From Blasia pusilla (taxonomy: Eukaryota > Marchantiophyta > Marchantiopsida > Blasiales), in assembly GCA_050084515.1 (NCBI GenBank), contig CM114271.1, positions 45,756,001 through 45,820,000 on the forward strand: a DNA stretch of 64,000 nucleotides. The letters run 5' to 3'. A model generated the notes under the pieces. The model had not been told where the DNA came from, searched no databases, and was given only the letters and a program-made list of their open reading frames with translations. Numbering within the stretch: the stretch's first letter is position 1; each line of letters begins with the position of its first letter. Both the position numbers and the translations under genes were made by a program. Below, piece by piece: positions 22,150 to 34,050 of this stretch.

Positions 22150-23096
22150 TAAATGTGTGGCATAAAAGAATTGGACATATGAATCTTCAAAGATTACAGA
22201 GTCTTTCATCATCCAATATAGTAATAGGACTCCCTAAATTAGCAAGTCCTACTGCGTTAGAGGTGTGTCTTACTTGCCAATTTGGAAAAAAAAACTAGAT
22301 TTTCTTTTCCAAAGCAAGGTAGAAGAGCATCTAGGATATTGGAGTTGATCCACATTGATGTGTGGACAGCATCATAACATAGCCTTAGTAGTTGCCAATA
22401 CTTTGTTTCATTTATTGATGACTTTTCTAGGTATATATGGATATACATTCTGAAAGCTAAGTCAGATGTTTTCTGAATATGCCAAACATTCAGAGTTCTA
22501 GTAGAGAAGCAGACTAGAGAACATATTCTGAAATTGCGTTATGATAGAGGAGGAGAGTATCTTTCAATAGAGTTTGATGACTATTTATGTCAGAATAACA
22601 TCCAATGTCAAGTGACTTGCCGTTACACTCCATAACAAAATGGAGTGGCTGAGAGGAAGAATCGACATATTGTTGAAGCGGCACGAGCTATGTTGAATTA
22701 GAAGAACATGCCTAAGGTGTATTGGGTAGAGGTCAGAGCATATGTAGTCTTCTTGATCAACCGAACTCCAACAGCAAGAGTTCATGATAAAACTCCATTC
22801 AAAGTCTTCACAAGAAGTAAACCTGATTTTTCATTCTTGAAAGTATTTGGTTGTATTTGTTATGCTCATGTTTCTTCTGAGAGACGTCAGAAATTAGACC
22901 CCAAGTCTAAAAGATGTTTCTTCATTGGCTATGCTGATGGAACTAAAGGATATAAGTGCTATATTCCATCCTCTAGGCAACTTATTATTAGTCGCAATGT
23001 TATTTTTTATGAGCTAAAGTCATGGTATGCTCCATCTGAGCCTATTCCACCTCTAAACTTGTCTGTTGAGGGGAAGAACATGACTGTAATCCAATA
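22150..23096 (+). pseudogene. Copia integrase
   Basis: Pre-integrase zinc region (H.RIGHMNLQRLQSL ... CLTCQFGK, about 22165-22290), then the catalytic core with D in FIDDFSRYIWIY (about 22415), D in RYDRGGEY (about 22543) and E in NGVAERKNRH (about 22640). The C-terminal part is KVFGCICYAHV...KRCFFIGYADGTKGYKCY. The D,D,E residues remain, but stops at several places (for example TAA for CAA before QNGVAE, TAG before KNMPK) and a frame shift near 22300 inactivate it. Confidence 0.85.
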
Positions 23097-23379
23097 GATA
23101 TTGTCTTCAACTTCCCCAAGTACTAGTGCAGGATTAGGAGAGGCCTTAGATTCATTAGTTAAATTTGTGAGTCCATGGACGGGAAGAGTACGTATTCAGT
23201 CTATTCACACTATTCAGAGCTCGAGTCAGGTGTCCGAGGCATCTACCTCTGAACAACAACTTCGTAGATCAAGTAGAGTTACACATCCAGTTCATAGATT
23301 CATAAATAAAGGTTTCCTTGCGACACATCATGCATATATGATGACTACCCTTCAAGAACAAGAGTTGAATTGTTTTGAA

Positions 23380-24350
23380 AAAGCTGTAAGTAAAGTCGAA
23401 TGGATTGAAGCTATGGAGGAAGAGCTTGTTGCATTAAGATATCAACAAACATGGGAGCTGGTTGATATACCTTCCGATAAGGAAGTTATTGGTTACAAAT
23501 GGGTTTACAAAATCAAGTGCAATCAAGATGGTACAATTAACAGATACAAAGCGAGATTGGTGGCTAAGGGCTATGCATAATAATATGGCATCGATTATGA
23601 GGAAACATTTAGCCATGTTGCAAAGATGGCGACTACGAGAACAGTGGTTGCAGTTGTAGTAAGTAAGAAGTGGAGATTACATCACATGGACGTCAAGAAT
23701 GCCTTCTTGAATGGAGATCTATACAAGGAGGTATATATGACTCAACCACATGGATGCGAGCATCCCAAGTTTCCATTTCGCGTATGCAGGTTGAAGAAAG
23801 CTCTATATGGGCTCAAACAAGCTCTAAGAGCTTGGTATGGCAAGATTACATACGTCCTATAAGATTTGGATTTTAGGATATGTGATTCTGACTGCTTGTT
23901 ATATATCTTGAGAGGACAAGATCAAATGGTTCTCATTGTGTTGTGTGTTGACAATCTCCTGATTATAGGGAGTACTGAAGAAATGGTACAACAAGTCAAG
24001 CTTAAGTTACAAGCAGAATTTGATATGAAGAACTTGCGAGAACTCGAGTACTTCCTTGGTATTGAGTTTATCAAGGTTGGAGAGAGCATGTGGTTACTAC
24101 AACGACAATATGCTCTTCATATGCTTTCAAAATATGGTATGACGGCCTGTAAGCCAATCTCTACACCGTTACATCAGAGTGTGAAGCTAAGAGTGGATGA
24201 AAGAGAGTTGCTTGCAGATTCTAATATGTACAAGCGCATGGTTGGAAGTTTGATCTATCTAACTTTAACTAGATCAGATTTGATTTATATTGTTGGCCTA
24301 GTGAGCCAACTTATGCAAGCACCTCAAAACCTCACCTTGACGCTGTGAGG
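23380..24350 (+). pseudogene. Copia reverse transcriptase
   Basis: [55 protein letters not shown] and KKALYGLKQALRAWY appear in order. The catalytic YVDD box reads CVDN (23944-23955), with the second aspartate changed to asparagine by G to A. Double TAA at 23578-23583 and TAA near 23861 add to the damage. No RT activity is expected. Confidence 0.85.
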
Positions 24351-24399
24351 AGGATTATACGATTTGTGAAATTCTCTATTCAATTCGGGCTTCAATTTG

Positions 24400-24917
24400 A
24401 ACTTTCTCCGAGTTTTCAATTAGAGGGATTCACAGATGCTGATTGATTAGGAAGCGTGTCTGATCGACACTCTACATCTGGTTATACATTTACTTTGGGA
24501 AGCGCAACTATACGTTGGGCTTCAAAGAAGCAACCTATAGTTGCTTTATCTTCAACAGAGGCTGAGTACAGAAGAGCAACCAATGCAATATGTGAGGCGG
24601 TGTGGCTTCATGGATTACTTGTTAAGATTGGTGTTTGTAACTTAGGACCTAGTGTAACATATGCATACAATATTAGTAGCATCAAGCTTGCTAATAACCC
24701 AGTGTTTCATGCTCGTACAAAATATGTTGAGGTGCACTATCATTTTATTAGAGAGAAAGTGCTTGCAGGAGAAATTGATCTAGTGTATATAAATACAGAT
24801 CGGCAAATTGCTGACATCTTTACAAAGGCATTGTCTAGAGATAAGTTTGAGATGTTTAGAAATAATTTAGGCGTTAGAGATATCGATGTGAGTTTGAGGG
24901 GAAGTATTGAAGATTGA
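24400..24917 (+). pseudogene. Copia RNase H
   Basis: FTDAD (active site aspartate) near 24430 is followed by TGA replacing the conserved tryptophan, then [33 protein letters not shown] and [13 protein letters not shown]...ADIFTKAL, ending at TGA 24915. This last open frame overlaps the polypurine tract and the 3' LTR start, as usual for copia. Confidence 0.85.
24893..24904 (+). promoter_or_regulatory. Copia polypurine tract
   Basis: Purine-rich gaggggaag ends immediately before the TATTGAAG start of the 3' LTR. Confidence 0.7.
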
Positions 24918-25216
24918 GTTACAATCAAGCTCATGAGACACCTGAATTGCTATATTTGGTACTCACACGAAGTAGGGTAGCTTAATCTTGGTTAGTCAGT
25001 TAAGCAAGATTATTTTAACTAGGATTAGTTAATCATAGTTAGTCTAGCTCGAGACTATGGTTAAGGTTAGGGTTAGGGTTGCTTGTATATACCCTATATA
25101 ATTGAGAAGGGGATCAGCCTCCATTCATTCTCTCATTGCAAATTTCGTTCTCCATGGTGGTGTGTGAGTGTGAGAACCGTTTTCCACCACTTATGCTTCT
25201 TTATCAGTGTTCCATA
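24905..25216 (+). mobile_element. 3' LTR of copia element
   Basis: 312 bp, TATTGAAGATTGAG to TTCCATA, alignable throughout with the 5' LTR but with many substitutions, so the insertion is old. It carries the TATA box (near 25095) and a GGTTAGGGTTAGGGTTG stretch. It is followed by the right target duplication CTTCT at 25217-25221. Confidence 0.85.
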
Positions 25217-26660
25217 CTTCTATGATTGGTCATTTGGAGATTTTGTATGACGCAAAAGTGCATGTTCCAACAAGGTTTCATGATTTATAGGCCAGTGGAA
25301 GAAGAGGGGAGCCAAAAAATATCGAAGAAAGAGGAAGATGAATGATGTAGGAGTAAAGGTCCAAGTCTCCTTTCAATTTTACTTGTATTACCCACGCACC
25401 CGAAGCTCTCACCGTTGGATGGACGTGAAACACAAGGGATGTAGGTTTGGCAATGTCCTCTTGCTCTTGGACGGTGTGGATCTTGGATATCATTCTCTAT
25501 ACTCAGTTAAAAATTTGGAAACCTCACTTAGGGTTTTTGATTCTTAATTCCTTCTATGGGTAGTCATTTGGATATTTTGTATGATGCGGAAGTGCATGTT
25601 CCAACAAGGTTTCATAATTTATGGATCAGCGGAAGAAGAGGGGGGCCAAAAAATGTCGAAGAAAGAGGAAAATGAATGATGTAGGAATGAGGTTCCAATT
25701 CTCCATTGAATTTTACTCATCTTATTCACGCACCTAGAGCTCCCACCGTTGGATGGAAGTGAAACACAAGGGATGTGGGGTTGGCAATGCCCTCTTGCCC
25801 TTGGATGGTGTGGATCTGGGATATCATTCTCCATATTAAGTTAAAAATTCTGAAGCCTCATTTTGGATTTTTTATTTTTAATTCCTTCTATGGGTTGTCA
25901 TTTGGAGATTTTCTTTTTCTGTTGGGAGCATGAGATGGAAGCGCATGTTCCAAAACGTTTTCATGATTTTATGGGCTAGCAAAAGAAGAGGATGGCCAAA
26001 AAATGTCAAAGAAAGAGGATGATGAATGATGTAGGAATAAGGTTCCAAGTTTCTATTGAATTTTACTCGTCTTATCCACACACTCAGAGCTCCCACAGTT
26101 GGATGGACGTGAAACACATGAGATGTGGGGTTGGCAATTCCCTCTTGCCCTTGGACAGTGTGGACCTTGGATATCATTCTCCATCCTCCGTTTAAAATTC
26201 TGAAACCTCACTTACAGTTTTTGAGTTTTAATTCCTTCCATGTGTGGTGATTTGGAGATTTTCTATCACACAGAAGTCCATGTTCCAACAAGGTTTCATG
26301 ATTTATGGGCCAGCGGAAGAAGAGGGGGGCCAAAAAATGTCATAGAAAGAGGAATATGAATGATATAGGAGTAAGATTCCAAGTCTTCTTTGAATTTTAA
26401 TCATCTTACCCACGCATCCAAAGCTCCCACCATTGGATGGACGTGAAATAGGCGGGATGTGGGTTTGGCAATGCCCTCTTACCATTGGACAGTGTGGATC
26501 TTGGATATCATTCTCCATACTCAGTTAAAAATTCTGAAACCTCATTTAGGGTTTTTGATTTTGAATTCCTTCTATGGGTGGTCATTTGGAGATTTTATTT
26601 TTTCTGTTGGGAGCGTGATGCAGAAGTGCATGTGCCGACAAGGTTTCATGGGCACGGGGA
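25217..26660. repeat. Tandem satellite, subfamily B, right part
   Basis: Continuation of the array after the copia insertion, with anchors at about 25276, 25610, 25959, 26294 and 26644 (spacing 334-350). The last unit breaks off after the tttcatggg word near 26650. Confidence 0.85.
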
Positions 26661-28040
26661 AGAAAGAATAAAGTTCGGATGTGAGATCAATATGGTGTTG
26701 GACGTTTACAAGAGTTTAGACACGGATGCATCGATGTTGATACATCGTCTACTAATGTGAGGATGACAAGGATATTTTTTGAATGACGTGGAATGTTAGG
26801 GATTTTGAAGGCTTGATATGGCATGAAAGAGGAGGATGACATGGGAACTTGATGATGTGGCCGACAAGGGGTTCGTGTTTGGCACAATTGACTAGGGGTT
26901 TGTGTTTGGCACGGGATAAGAACAACGAGCACGCAAATTGGAGTGGGCCGTTTGAGCTTGTTGTGAACCGAGAGGTCGATGTGCACGATTGAGATTCCCA
27001 AACCACTCCGAATTCAATGACCCTTCATTGAATGGCTTTTTGGCTTGGTGTCACCCGACTTGCTGTCTCCCGAGTTCACACCTTCCCATTCTGAGGTTTT
27101 TCAGACCTCTACTTTCTTTTTTTTCTCAGTCTTAACTCCTTGCCAACGCGCCCTAGCTACTTTGTCTACTGCGTACATAAGAGCACGAGTGACAAAGAGT
27201 GTGTGCCTACTTTTTAATTTCCAATTTCTGTAATGTGAACCAGATTCTTGATATACATCCTACAATGCAAGCGGAAATATTTGCAGTATTTCAAGAAGTT
27301 GGGCAATGAAAACCAAGTGCTATATCAAAATTGGAGCTTGGATGTTTGCTGAGCTGACGCTGAATTTGATTTCAAGTACTTCCTTGCAAAGTATGAACGC
27401 ACCATGTATGTACTAGTGAGTTGTATGCTCACTAGTACATACTGTGCTCCCCTGCAAGGAACAAATGTAGTCTACTACTATGTAGACTCTTGTTGATTAC
27501 ATGGACAAGATGGCTCTGGTCCCCAATAACGATAGAACGCAATCTACTACAATGTAACATTAGCAGCCTGAATCAAGGATCTACATTTTGACCTGAATGT
27601 GTTCTGATACGAAGAATCTCAGCATGTAAATATCGAATCCAAATTTATATTTGGTAGCTTTTGTATTCCTCTTGTGTATTACACTATGTAGTAATTGTCT
27701 GCCCACCTCATGAACTTGTTTGAGATATAGACAACCAAAAATTGGCTAAGGTCTTTGAAGGATGTTAATCAATTAGTCCATAAATATTTTCTTATCAATT
27801 AGGCTAGCTGGAAATCGGGCTAGTGAATCATTTAGGTAGAAATAGTTCCACTTTTGGCAGCTCAATGAGTGAAGAAGGAAAAACTTGCTTGGAAGATCTT
27901 GAATCTTACAACATTCCCTTTTTATTTCATCAAAATAAGAAGATAATGAATCTAGCAGGCACTAGCTCACCTACCATTGTCGTTTGATGTTGCAAAACCA
28001 TATGGGTCTTTTGCCATCTGGGCTATGGGCAGTACTAACA
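26661..28040. other. No gene seen; one perfect hairpin
   Basis: AT-rich sequence with scattered stops in all frames. The only structure noted is the inverted repeat at 27406-27442, listed separately. Confidence 0.4.
27406..27442. repeat. Perfect 15-bp inverted repeat, 7-nt loop
   Basis: gtatgtactagtgag at 27406-27420 is exactly complementary to ctcactagtacatac at 27428-27442, with loop ttgtatg. Role unknown. Confidence 0.8.
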
Positions 28041-28404
28041 CTACCAATAGCAATAGATCCAAGAGTCCTTGAGGCCCAATGTACTGCACCTCCTATTGAA
28101 TAGATCTACATTGGTAGTATATGTGGATAACTTGCGCTTTTTAGGATTTGGTACTAGAGTCCAGGTTTTATTTTCGTGGAAAGACGCAATTTTAACCTCC
28201 GTAGCAGTTTGCCATTCATGAACATCTAGTCTAGAGAGGGAATTTGTTGTAGTGATAGGATCAGATTGGATACAAAAAGAAATAAGAATGTTTGAGCCAG
28301 CAACATCATAACTATGTTTAGATGTTTGTAATGACTTCTTGTGATGAAAAGAAGTGGGTAGATGTCTCATGGGTTTTTCTTTAGCAATTGCACTTCCAAG
28401 ATCC
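28041..28404 (-). pseudogene. Copia RT N-terminal fragment
   Basis: On the minus strand a short stretch (28235-28110) reads HEWQTATEVKIASFHENKTWTLVPNPKKRK, the start of the RVT_2 reverse transcriptase domain just before the VIG.KWV motif, preceded by linker-like sequence. Cut on both sides; no other pol motif adjoins it. Confidence 0.6.
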
Positions 28405-29000
28405 AACAGAGCGCCTTTGGAGATACTAAAGGATAGCCTCAAGAGGCCGAATATGACCTGCTGAGGCCATGGATAACTTATGAGAGTTGTTTTTCCCTTT
28501 GTTTTGGCTCATTTGGAGCCATATTGAGGAAATTAATATTTCGGGTAAGTTACCATTTTTGGTTTAGTTGACTTTCCACTTTGGAAAGTGGCCCTTGACC
28601 AACTATAGTAGGTCAAGAGCCAAGGAGATGACCTGCAAGCATAGCTTAATGTGGAGAGGGCTTGGGAGAGGGAAGGGGGTATGCCTCCAAGAGAGAAGGC
28701 TTGAGATCTCATTCTCTCTTTTTTTAACCTCTTGGCATGAGGCGGCAGAGCTATGGTCCTTGCCCTGTGTGTGCAACCCGCCTCTCATTAGGAGAATGGG
28801 TTTGGTTTGACATGAGAGAGAGAGTGCATACCATGGAGAGCATGGTGTGAGACCTTGTTGTTGAGATGGAGAGATTTGATTGATTTATTGGAGATATTTC
28901 GGTACTTCTCGTCTCGTTGTGTGAATTCCATGAGTAAACATAGGATTGTGTATGTTTGATGATAGAGATGTATGCTGTGTTGCGATGTGTATGCGCACGA
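28405..29000 (+). mobile_element. R repeat, copy R3 (plus strand)
   Basis: Starts inside the R head (gagcgcctttgg) and contains cttgaccaactatagtagg, cctcttggcatgaggcgg (about 28728), ctctcattaggagaatgg and gagatatttcggtac, ending with gtatgcgcacgacaa. The MITE site is unoccupied here. No coding sequence is attached. Confidence 0.6.
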
Positions 29001-31687
29001 CAACCTTCATCTTTCATTCCTTTCCTATGATCCTATCTCTATTACCTGCTTTTGCTTGCCCTTACCCTTCTCAGTGCTTTCGATCGTACATCGCTGCCTA
29101 TTGCATCTTTCTTGTCACAAGCTCCAACAATCTTGGCCTGTGATTTACGCTGCCTTATGGGTTGCTCTGCCGGGTGTTGAGTTTTCACCACATCATCCCA
29201 TCGTACTCTTTTCAGGATTTCCAAGAGAAGGCAATGAATTGCAATTTGAGCTCATTATCCTCTAACCCTATTGTAGGCATCCCCCCCATCAATAAGGTGC
29301 ATATGCCCTGATTCGGGCTTTTGGTTGATTACTCTATACGTTACTTTGATCCATAGCCAAGTTCCCTTTGTATAGAGTTGCTATCATCTACAATGTTCAT
29401 GATCACAAGAAATTTCCATTATTTGCACTTACTGTATGCGTGTAATGTAGAACTCAAGGAAAAAGGTACTCCTTTAATCAAAAAGTATTAAGTTCGTTCT
29501 CAAGAGACCACTATTTCTTGATTAAAGAGAGGTTTTATAAGAAATATTAAGAATAACTCCTCCTTCACTAATTTTACTGACTAACTACAAGTACAACTAC
29601 ACTATCTTTATGAGTATAAAAGAATAAACAGATTTTCTTCCCCTCTTTGAAAAGACTCTTCTCAAGTGCAAACGAAGACTCTTTCAAATCTTCAATAAAA
29701 AAAGCTCCACGAAGACCTCAAAGAGACCTCATGAATGGCGGCTCACCCTTCTTTCAAAACCGAATCTGTCACGACATGTTACTCACTGTCTAATAGCTTT
29801 CCTACGCTCTTCTTGATTATCTTCTGGAATTTTGAAATCACAAGTCTCAACTCTCATTCCTACTAAAGCCCAATAAGATTTTACACCCAACTCCCCACCT
29901 CAGAAAGTATGAGAGAAGACACTTCTACTACATCAAAGAGTGGAACGAACCAAAAAGTATTGCTTCAGAAAGTAAAAGACTCTTTAGCTTGGATCATCCC
30001 CCAACAACCTATCCACACAATCCTCACAAATGATGGGAAGTTCCAGACGCAAGGGAATGATCCCTCTTCATCCAATCAGTCACGAGTATTTGGAAGATTC
30101 AGGGCACTAGACAATCTTCACCATTATTCTTATTGCGGTCTTCCTTGCGAAGTACCCACGCCTCTTTCTTTTCCAATCTTTTCCTATTCTTACACAAATT
30201 TTGACAAAAAGAGCAATTTTTGTGGAGAAGTCTTCTTTGAGTGAAGACTAAAGACTCAATACTAGAAGTAAAGATTCGTACTTTACTGAAATTGTGTGAA
30301 AATATTGACTGACAGAAATCTAATGAGAGGACAAAAGATACTAAGAGACTAAGGATTGTCTTGGAAAAGTGAGAATTGTGTAAGAATAGGAAAAGATTGG
30401 AAAAGAAAGAGGCGCCCGAACCTTATAACTTTCCCCTATTGTGTGTGATATAGCCCTCCTTGCGATTGCACCCATGCACTTGTGCTTGCTGCCAAAGCTT
30501 TGCATCTATGTCGTGCGTTGGTGTTAGAGTAACGATATTCGCTTAAGCTATGTTTCATAGTAACATGTTTATTTATATGCAGCAATATTATAGATAAGCA
30601 TAGTTCGTTTCCTTTATTTGCAATAGTGTTGTAGGTGAGCTCTGTGTGTGTGCCCCATGGATAAATTTTTTTGTAAACAACTTGATTTCCTGTTCCATTG
30701 AAGTCCATATTCACAAATATATCCAAGAATTTTCAACCATATTTTTGTGGTTCCTCTACTAATTCCGATAGAAGGTACTATTATTTTTTTGTACTCTATA
30801 TAAGGGAGAATTACTACAACTATACAAACCATATATTATTTTTTCATTGCAACCTATTATTTTCAAGATGTGTGATGCAACACCAATCTACACAAGGAGC
30901 CCGCATAGTGTTATCAATAGACAATGAACAGTCAATAAAAAACCAGTAGGGAGAGTATTCTCTTGGCACTCGATAGCAAGACATACTAATAACACGCAAT
31001 GCTTCTTACATCCACCCTTGTCAATTATCTAGTTTCAGTGATCTATGTGCAAACATATTACTGTAGCTAGTGATTCACTGAGGTTACATGTTCCTCATTA
31101 AAACTGAATATAAATCCACAGTGCATATTGTTTACTAGTGCAATAAATTTAGTTGTCTCTTACATTGGCTGTAGTTTGTAGCCTTCTTGCGTGAAACCTA
31201 GCCAGTGTTCCACAACTCAATACATGTAAGACACATAAAGTGCAAATCTTCTTCGCTAAACCTCTGACAAAACTCAGTGGGTTGCTTGCTTACACTTACT
31301 ATAAAACACATGTGTAAAAAAGTACACTTCTTACGCCTATGGTTTCACTCATGCAGCATTGAGCTAGGTTCTAATCATACTATGCAGTGTGATCTAAGCT
31401 ACGCCGAGTTCTTTCCATTGGCTCCAGTTCATTCTTTGCAACTTAGTTTGCACAAGCATATATCAAAGTCCTCATCATGGCTAGATCCCGGAGGGTAATG
31501 AGACTCAGATGTCGTCTTCTCCTCAACAATGTGAGGCTGAATCTATGTAGAGACTATGCGAGAACAAGAATCTACACATTAAATAGGGTACACACATTGC
31601 CTGTTTATGTCGCTTGGCTTGAAATGGAGCTATTGCTCAAGGGTTGGCAACCCTAGTGTTCTTCATTTATTAGGGATATGAAGTGTT
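29001..31687. other. No gene seen
   Basis: No recognised coding sequence. An imperfect inverted repeat lies at 29468-29530 (cctttaatcaaaaagt against atttcttgattaaagag). An open stretch at 29909-30244 has no recognisable domain and no neighbouring exons. Confidence 0.35.
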
Positions 31688-33530
31688 GTGGATACTGTTG
31701 GGGAGGGGGGAGATGTATTCTACAACACGAGTCAATTGAGAATGGCCATTGAGACATCACAAACATATCCAAAATGTGCCTTATGTAATGGTTACATGAG
31801 CGACTATATTATACCCTATGTTGGTAGATTTTATGTGTGCAAACAGTGTACAGGAATCAACCTGAATACTGCACACAATGTGTACATGACGCCAACGTAT
31901 ATTCGGGATGTGCTCAATGTTAACCCTTTGTACCTAAAATTTTTATCTCTTGTCGACTCAAGACTTGCCATTGAAACCTAGTATAATGGCTTTCATGATG
32001 GTTTTTTCTAGGTTGAGTCCCTACTAGATTGCCCACTTGTTGCTTGGGGCTTTGAGATTCAAAAGTGACAAACTTAAATGTCTTTGATCGCAAGCTCAGG
32101 GATATTCTATTGGTAAAATTACGAATCAATGAGCTATATTTTAAAAGATGTGTCGCTTATTGAGCTACCTAATCCATCCTACGGACTTTTAATCCTACCA
32201 TCTTCATCTATTGAAACTATGTTGAGAGCATCTCAGACAAGGGCTAGATGTCACATAGTATGACTTTCAACCGTTATAGCGCAGAGCTCAATGTGTTGCA
32301 AGATATACACTACTCACTTTGCCCATTAAGAGAAGACATGCATATGACATATTTCATATTGGGAGCGTGTTTCTTAGAGACAATACACATGTTCGTGAAC
32401 ATCTCCTTAGTGACAGACACGGTATATCAGAAGACATGAAGTTAACTATTGAGACTGGGATTTCCCCATATGTTCTTGTTCTCCTACATTAGGCATTTAA
32501 CTGGTCAATACATCTTTGTTGATTAACTTTGAAGCCGAGTGAGACAACTATTTAGTGTGTTTACACTTTACAAACCATACTTGCTTATTATGCATCAGTT
32601 GCGACAATCTATCACACTAGCTTCTCGAACTCGCTCATGCATCTGAAGCAGAGAACTTGATTAACTAAAACTGAAACATCTGGACCTTATGAACCACGAT
32701 TGTATTCCTATTTATCCAGATATAGTGTGATTGCACAGATCCCAAGAACCCCCAACTGGCATCGCCGACAGCTTAGAGACCTTAAGACCATGATGCAAGC
32801 CTAGGGCATGTCCGATTTCTTTTTGACCCTTATCTCCAATAAGGTGTCTGATAGAAGGTGGTTTGGGATATTTGATATTGAGGCGGAAGTGAAGAAAATT
32901 AACCCACCTTTTACATGGCAGGATGCATGTGTTGAGTGTGATGTACTTCTTCATACTAGATTGAAGGCTTTCCTTTATAACTATTTCCTAGACCATGTAT
33001 ACTAGGAAGTGTGCAGAATTACCTTTTCAAATATGAGCTCCAAGTTCGGGGTAGCTTGCACTCACACACTATATTATATGTAACCAAGGAAGACTTTCAA
33101 CCGAGTCACAAGTGATATATGTTGCTACATTCCGTTAGTTGAATGGTGCAAGCTTGCGTAGACCTCCTATTCTAGTATGACTTCTATGTTGCAACATTAC
33201 ATGACTACAAAGCAACTACATACATATAAGCCAAGTAGCTGTATCACCAAGGCAAACAAGGATCATCTGCCATATTGCCGTACGGATTTCTTGGCTCCTA
33301 ATAACATGCAAGTAGAACCTGCCATAGATCCAAAGACTCTGAAATGGAACTATTAGAGACCTGGTGAACAACATAGGAACATTAGACCATATCATCCTAC
33401 TATCTTGCTCTTGTGGGGTGCCCATATGAATTTACAACGTGTTATGTGCAATGGTCTTTTAATCTATTACTATGGAACCAATGTCCGAGGAGAACTGGGG
33501 TTACGTGTTGAGCTGGCCGAAAGAATTTGA
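31688..33530 (+). pseudogene. Degraded Helitron RepHel N-terminal region
   Basis: Read across frames, the sequence follows a plant Helitron Rep. A cysteine-rich opening (CALCNGYMSDYIIPY...C..C, 31760-31860) leads to YIRDVLNVNPLYLKFLSLVD. The Helitron_like_N core appears near 32745-33000 (WHRRQLRDLKTMMQA, MSDFFLTLISNKVSD, FTWQDACVECDVLLHTR). The Rep motif YELQVRGSLHSHTILY follows, with the HUH residues H-S-H encoded at 33059-33067, and downstream LLLWGAHMNLQRV...LIYYYGTNV (33405-33475) corresponds to the tyrosine region. Many stops and frame slips occur. No Pif1-type helicase part and no Helitron ends were found. Confidence 0.65.
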
Positions 33531-34050
33531 GAATTTCCGATTCAGTTTGTCACTTACCGGCCAAAAACCGAGGGTTCTAGGAGGGTGTTCTCTATATTCG
33601 TATTTGTTTAGCCGGCTCAATTGACGAAATCTTCAAAAATTGCCGCTCGGTTTTGTAGAGACCGGAAATGTACCGGTTGTCACGAAAAAACTCCCCGGAC
33701 CCTATATGGAACTTCTAAATTTGGGTGTAAGCAATAAATACTCTTGCAATCCCTCCATAACTTCGAAGCCCTAAAGGCCGATTTGTACCCGGACAACTCT
33801 TGGCTTAGTGAGGGGCCAATGCAATGATCGGGGAGATTCGCGGTTACGAGTAAAGTTAGCCGATAAAATTCGAGAATTACCGACTGCTTTTAAGACTGCC
33901 TACGAAAAACCGGCTGGATTCGAACATGTCCTTTGTATTTTGTATCTGAAAACCAGTTCAAAAACCGGGATTACTGTTTCGGACTGGAAATTCCCGGCAA
34001 TGTACCGGGTCCCACGAAAAAACTCCCCGAACCTGGGCCAATGTGATCAA
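33480..34050. repeat. Diverged direct repeat pair (about 330-bp offset)
   Basis: 33485-33710 and 33820-34040 share gttacg.gt.a..t.gccga, ttcgagaatt.ccga, a gaaaaaccg..gg block and a closing aatgtaccgg.t..cacgaaaaaactcccc. The second copy is less degraded. CCGG/CCG-rich sequence contrasts with the AT-rich Helitron before it. Confidence 0.7.

Noticed and set aside
16490-26660. CRISPR-like interpretation of the repeat array
   Set aside because: Units of about 340 bp are contiguous without short repeats and unique spacers; this is an ordinary tandem satellite in a eukaryote.
29909-30244. 111-codon plus-strand frame
   Set aside because: No recognisable domain, surrounded by stop-rich AT-rich sequence and no matching exons.
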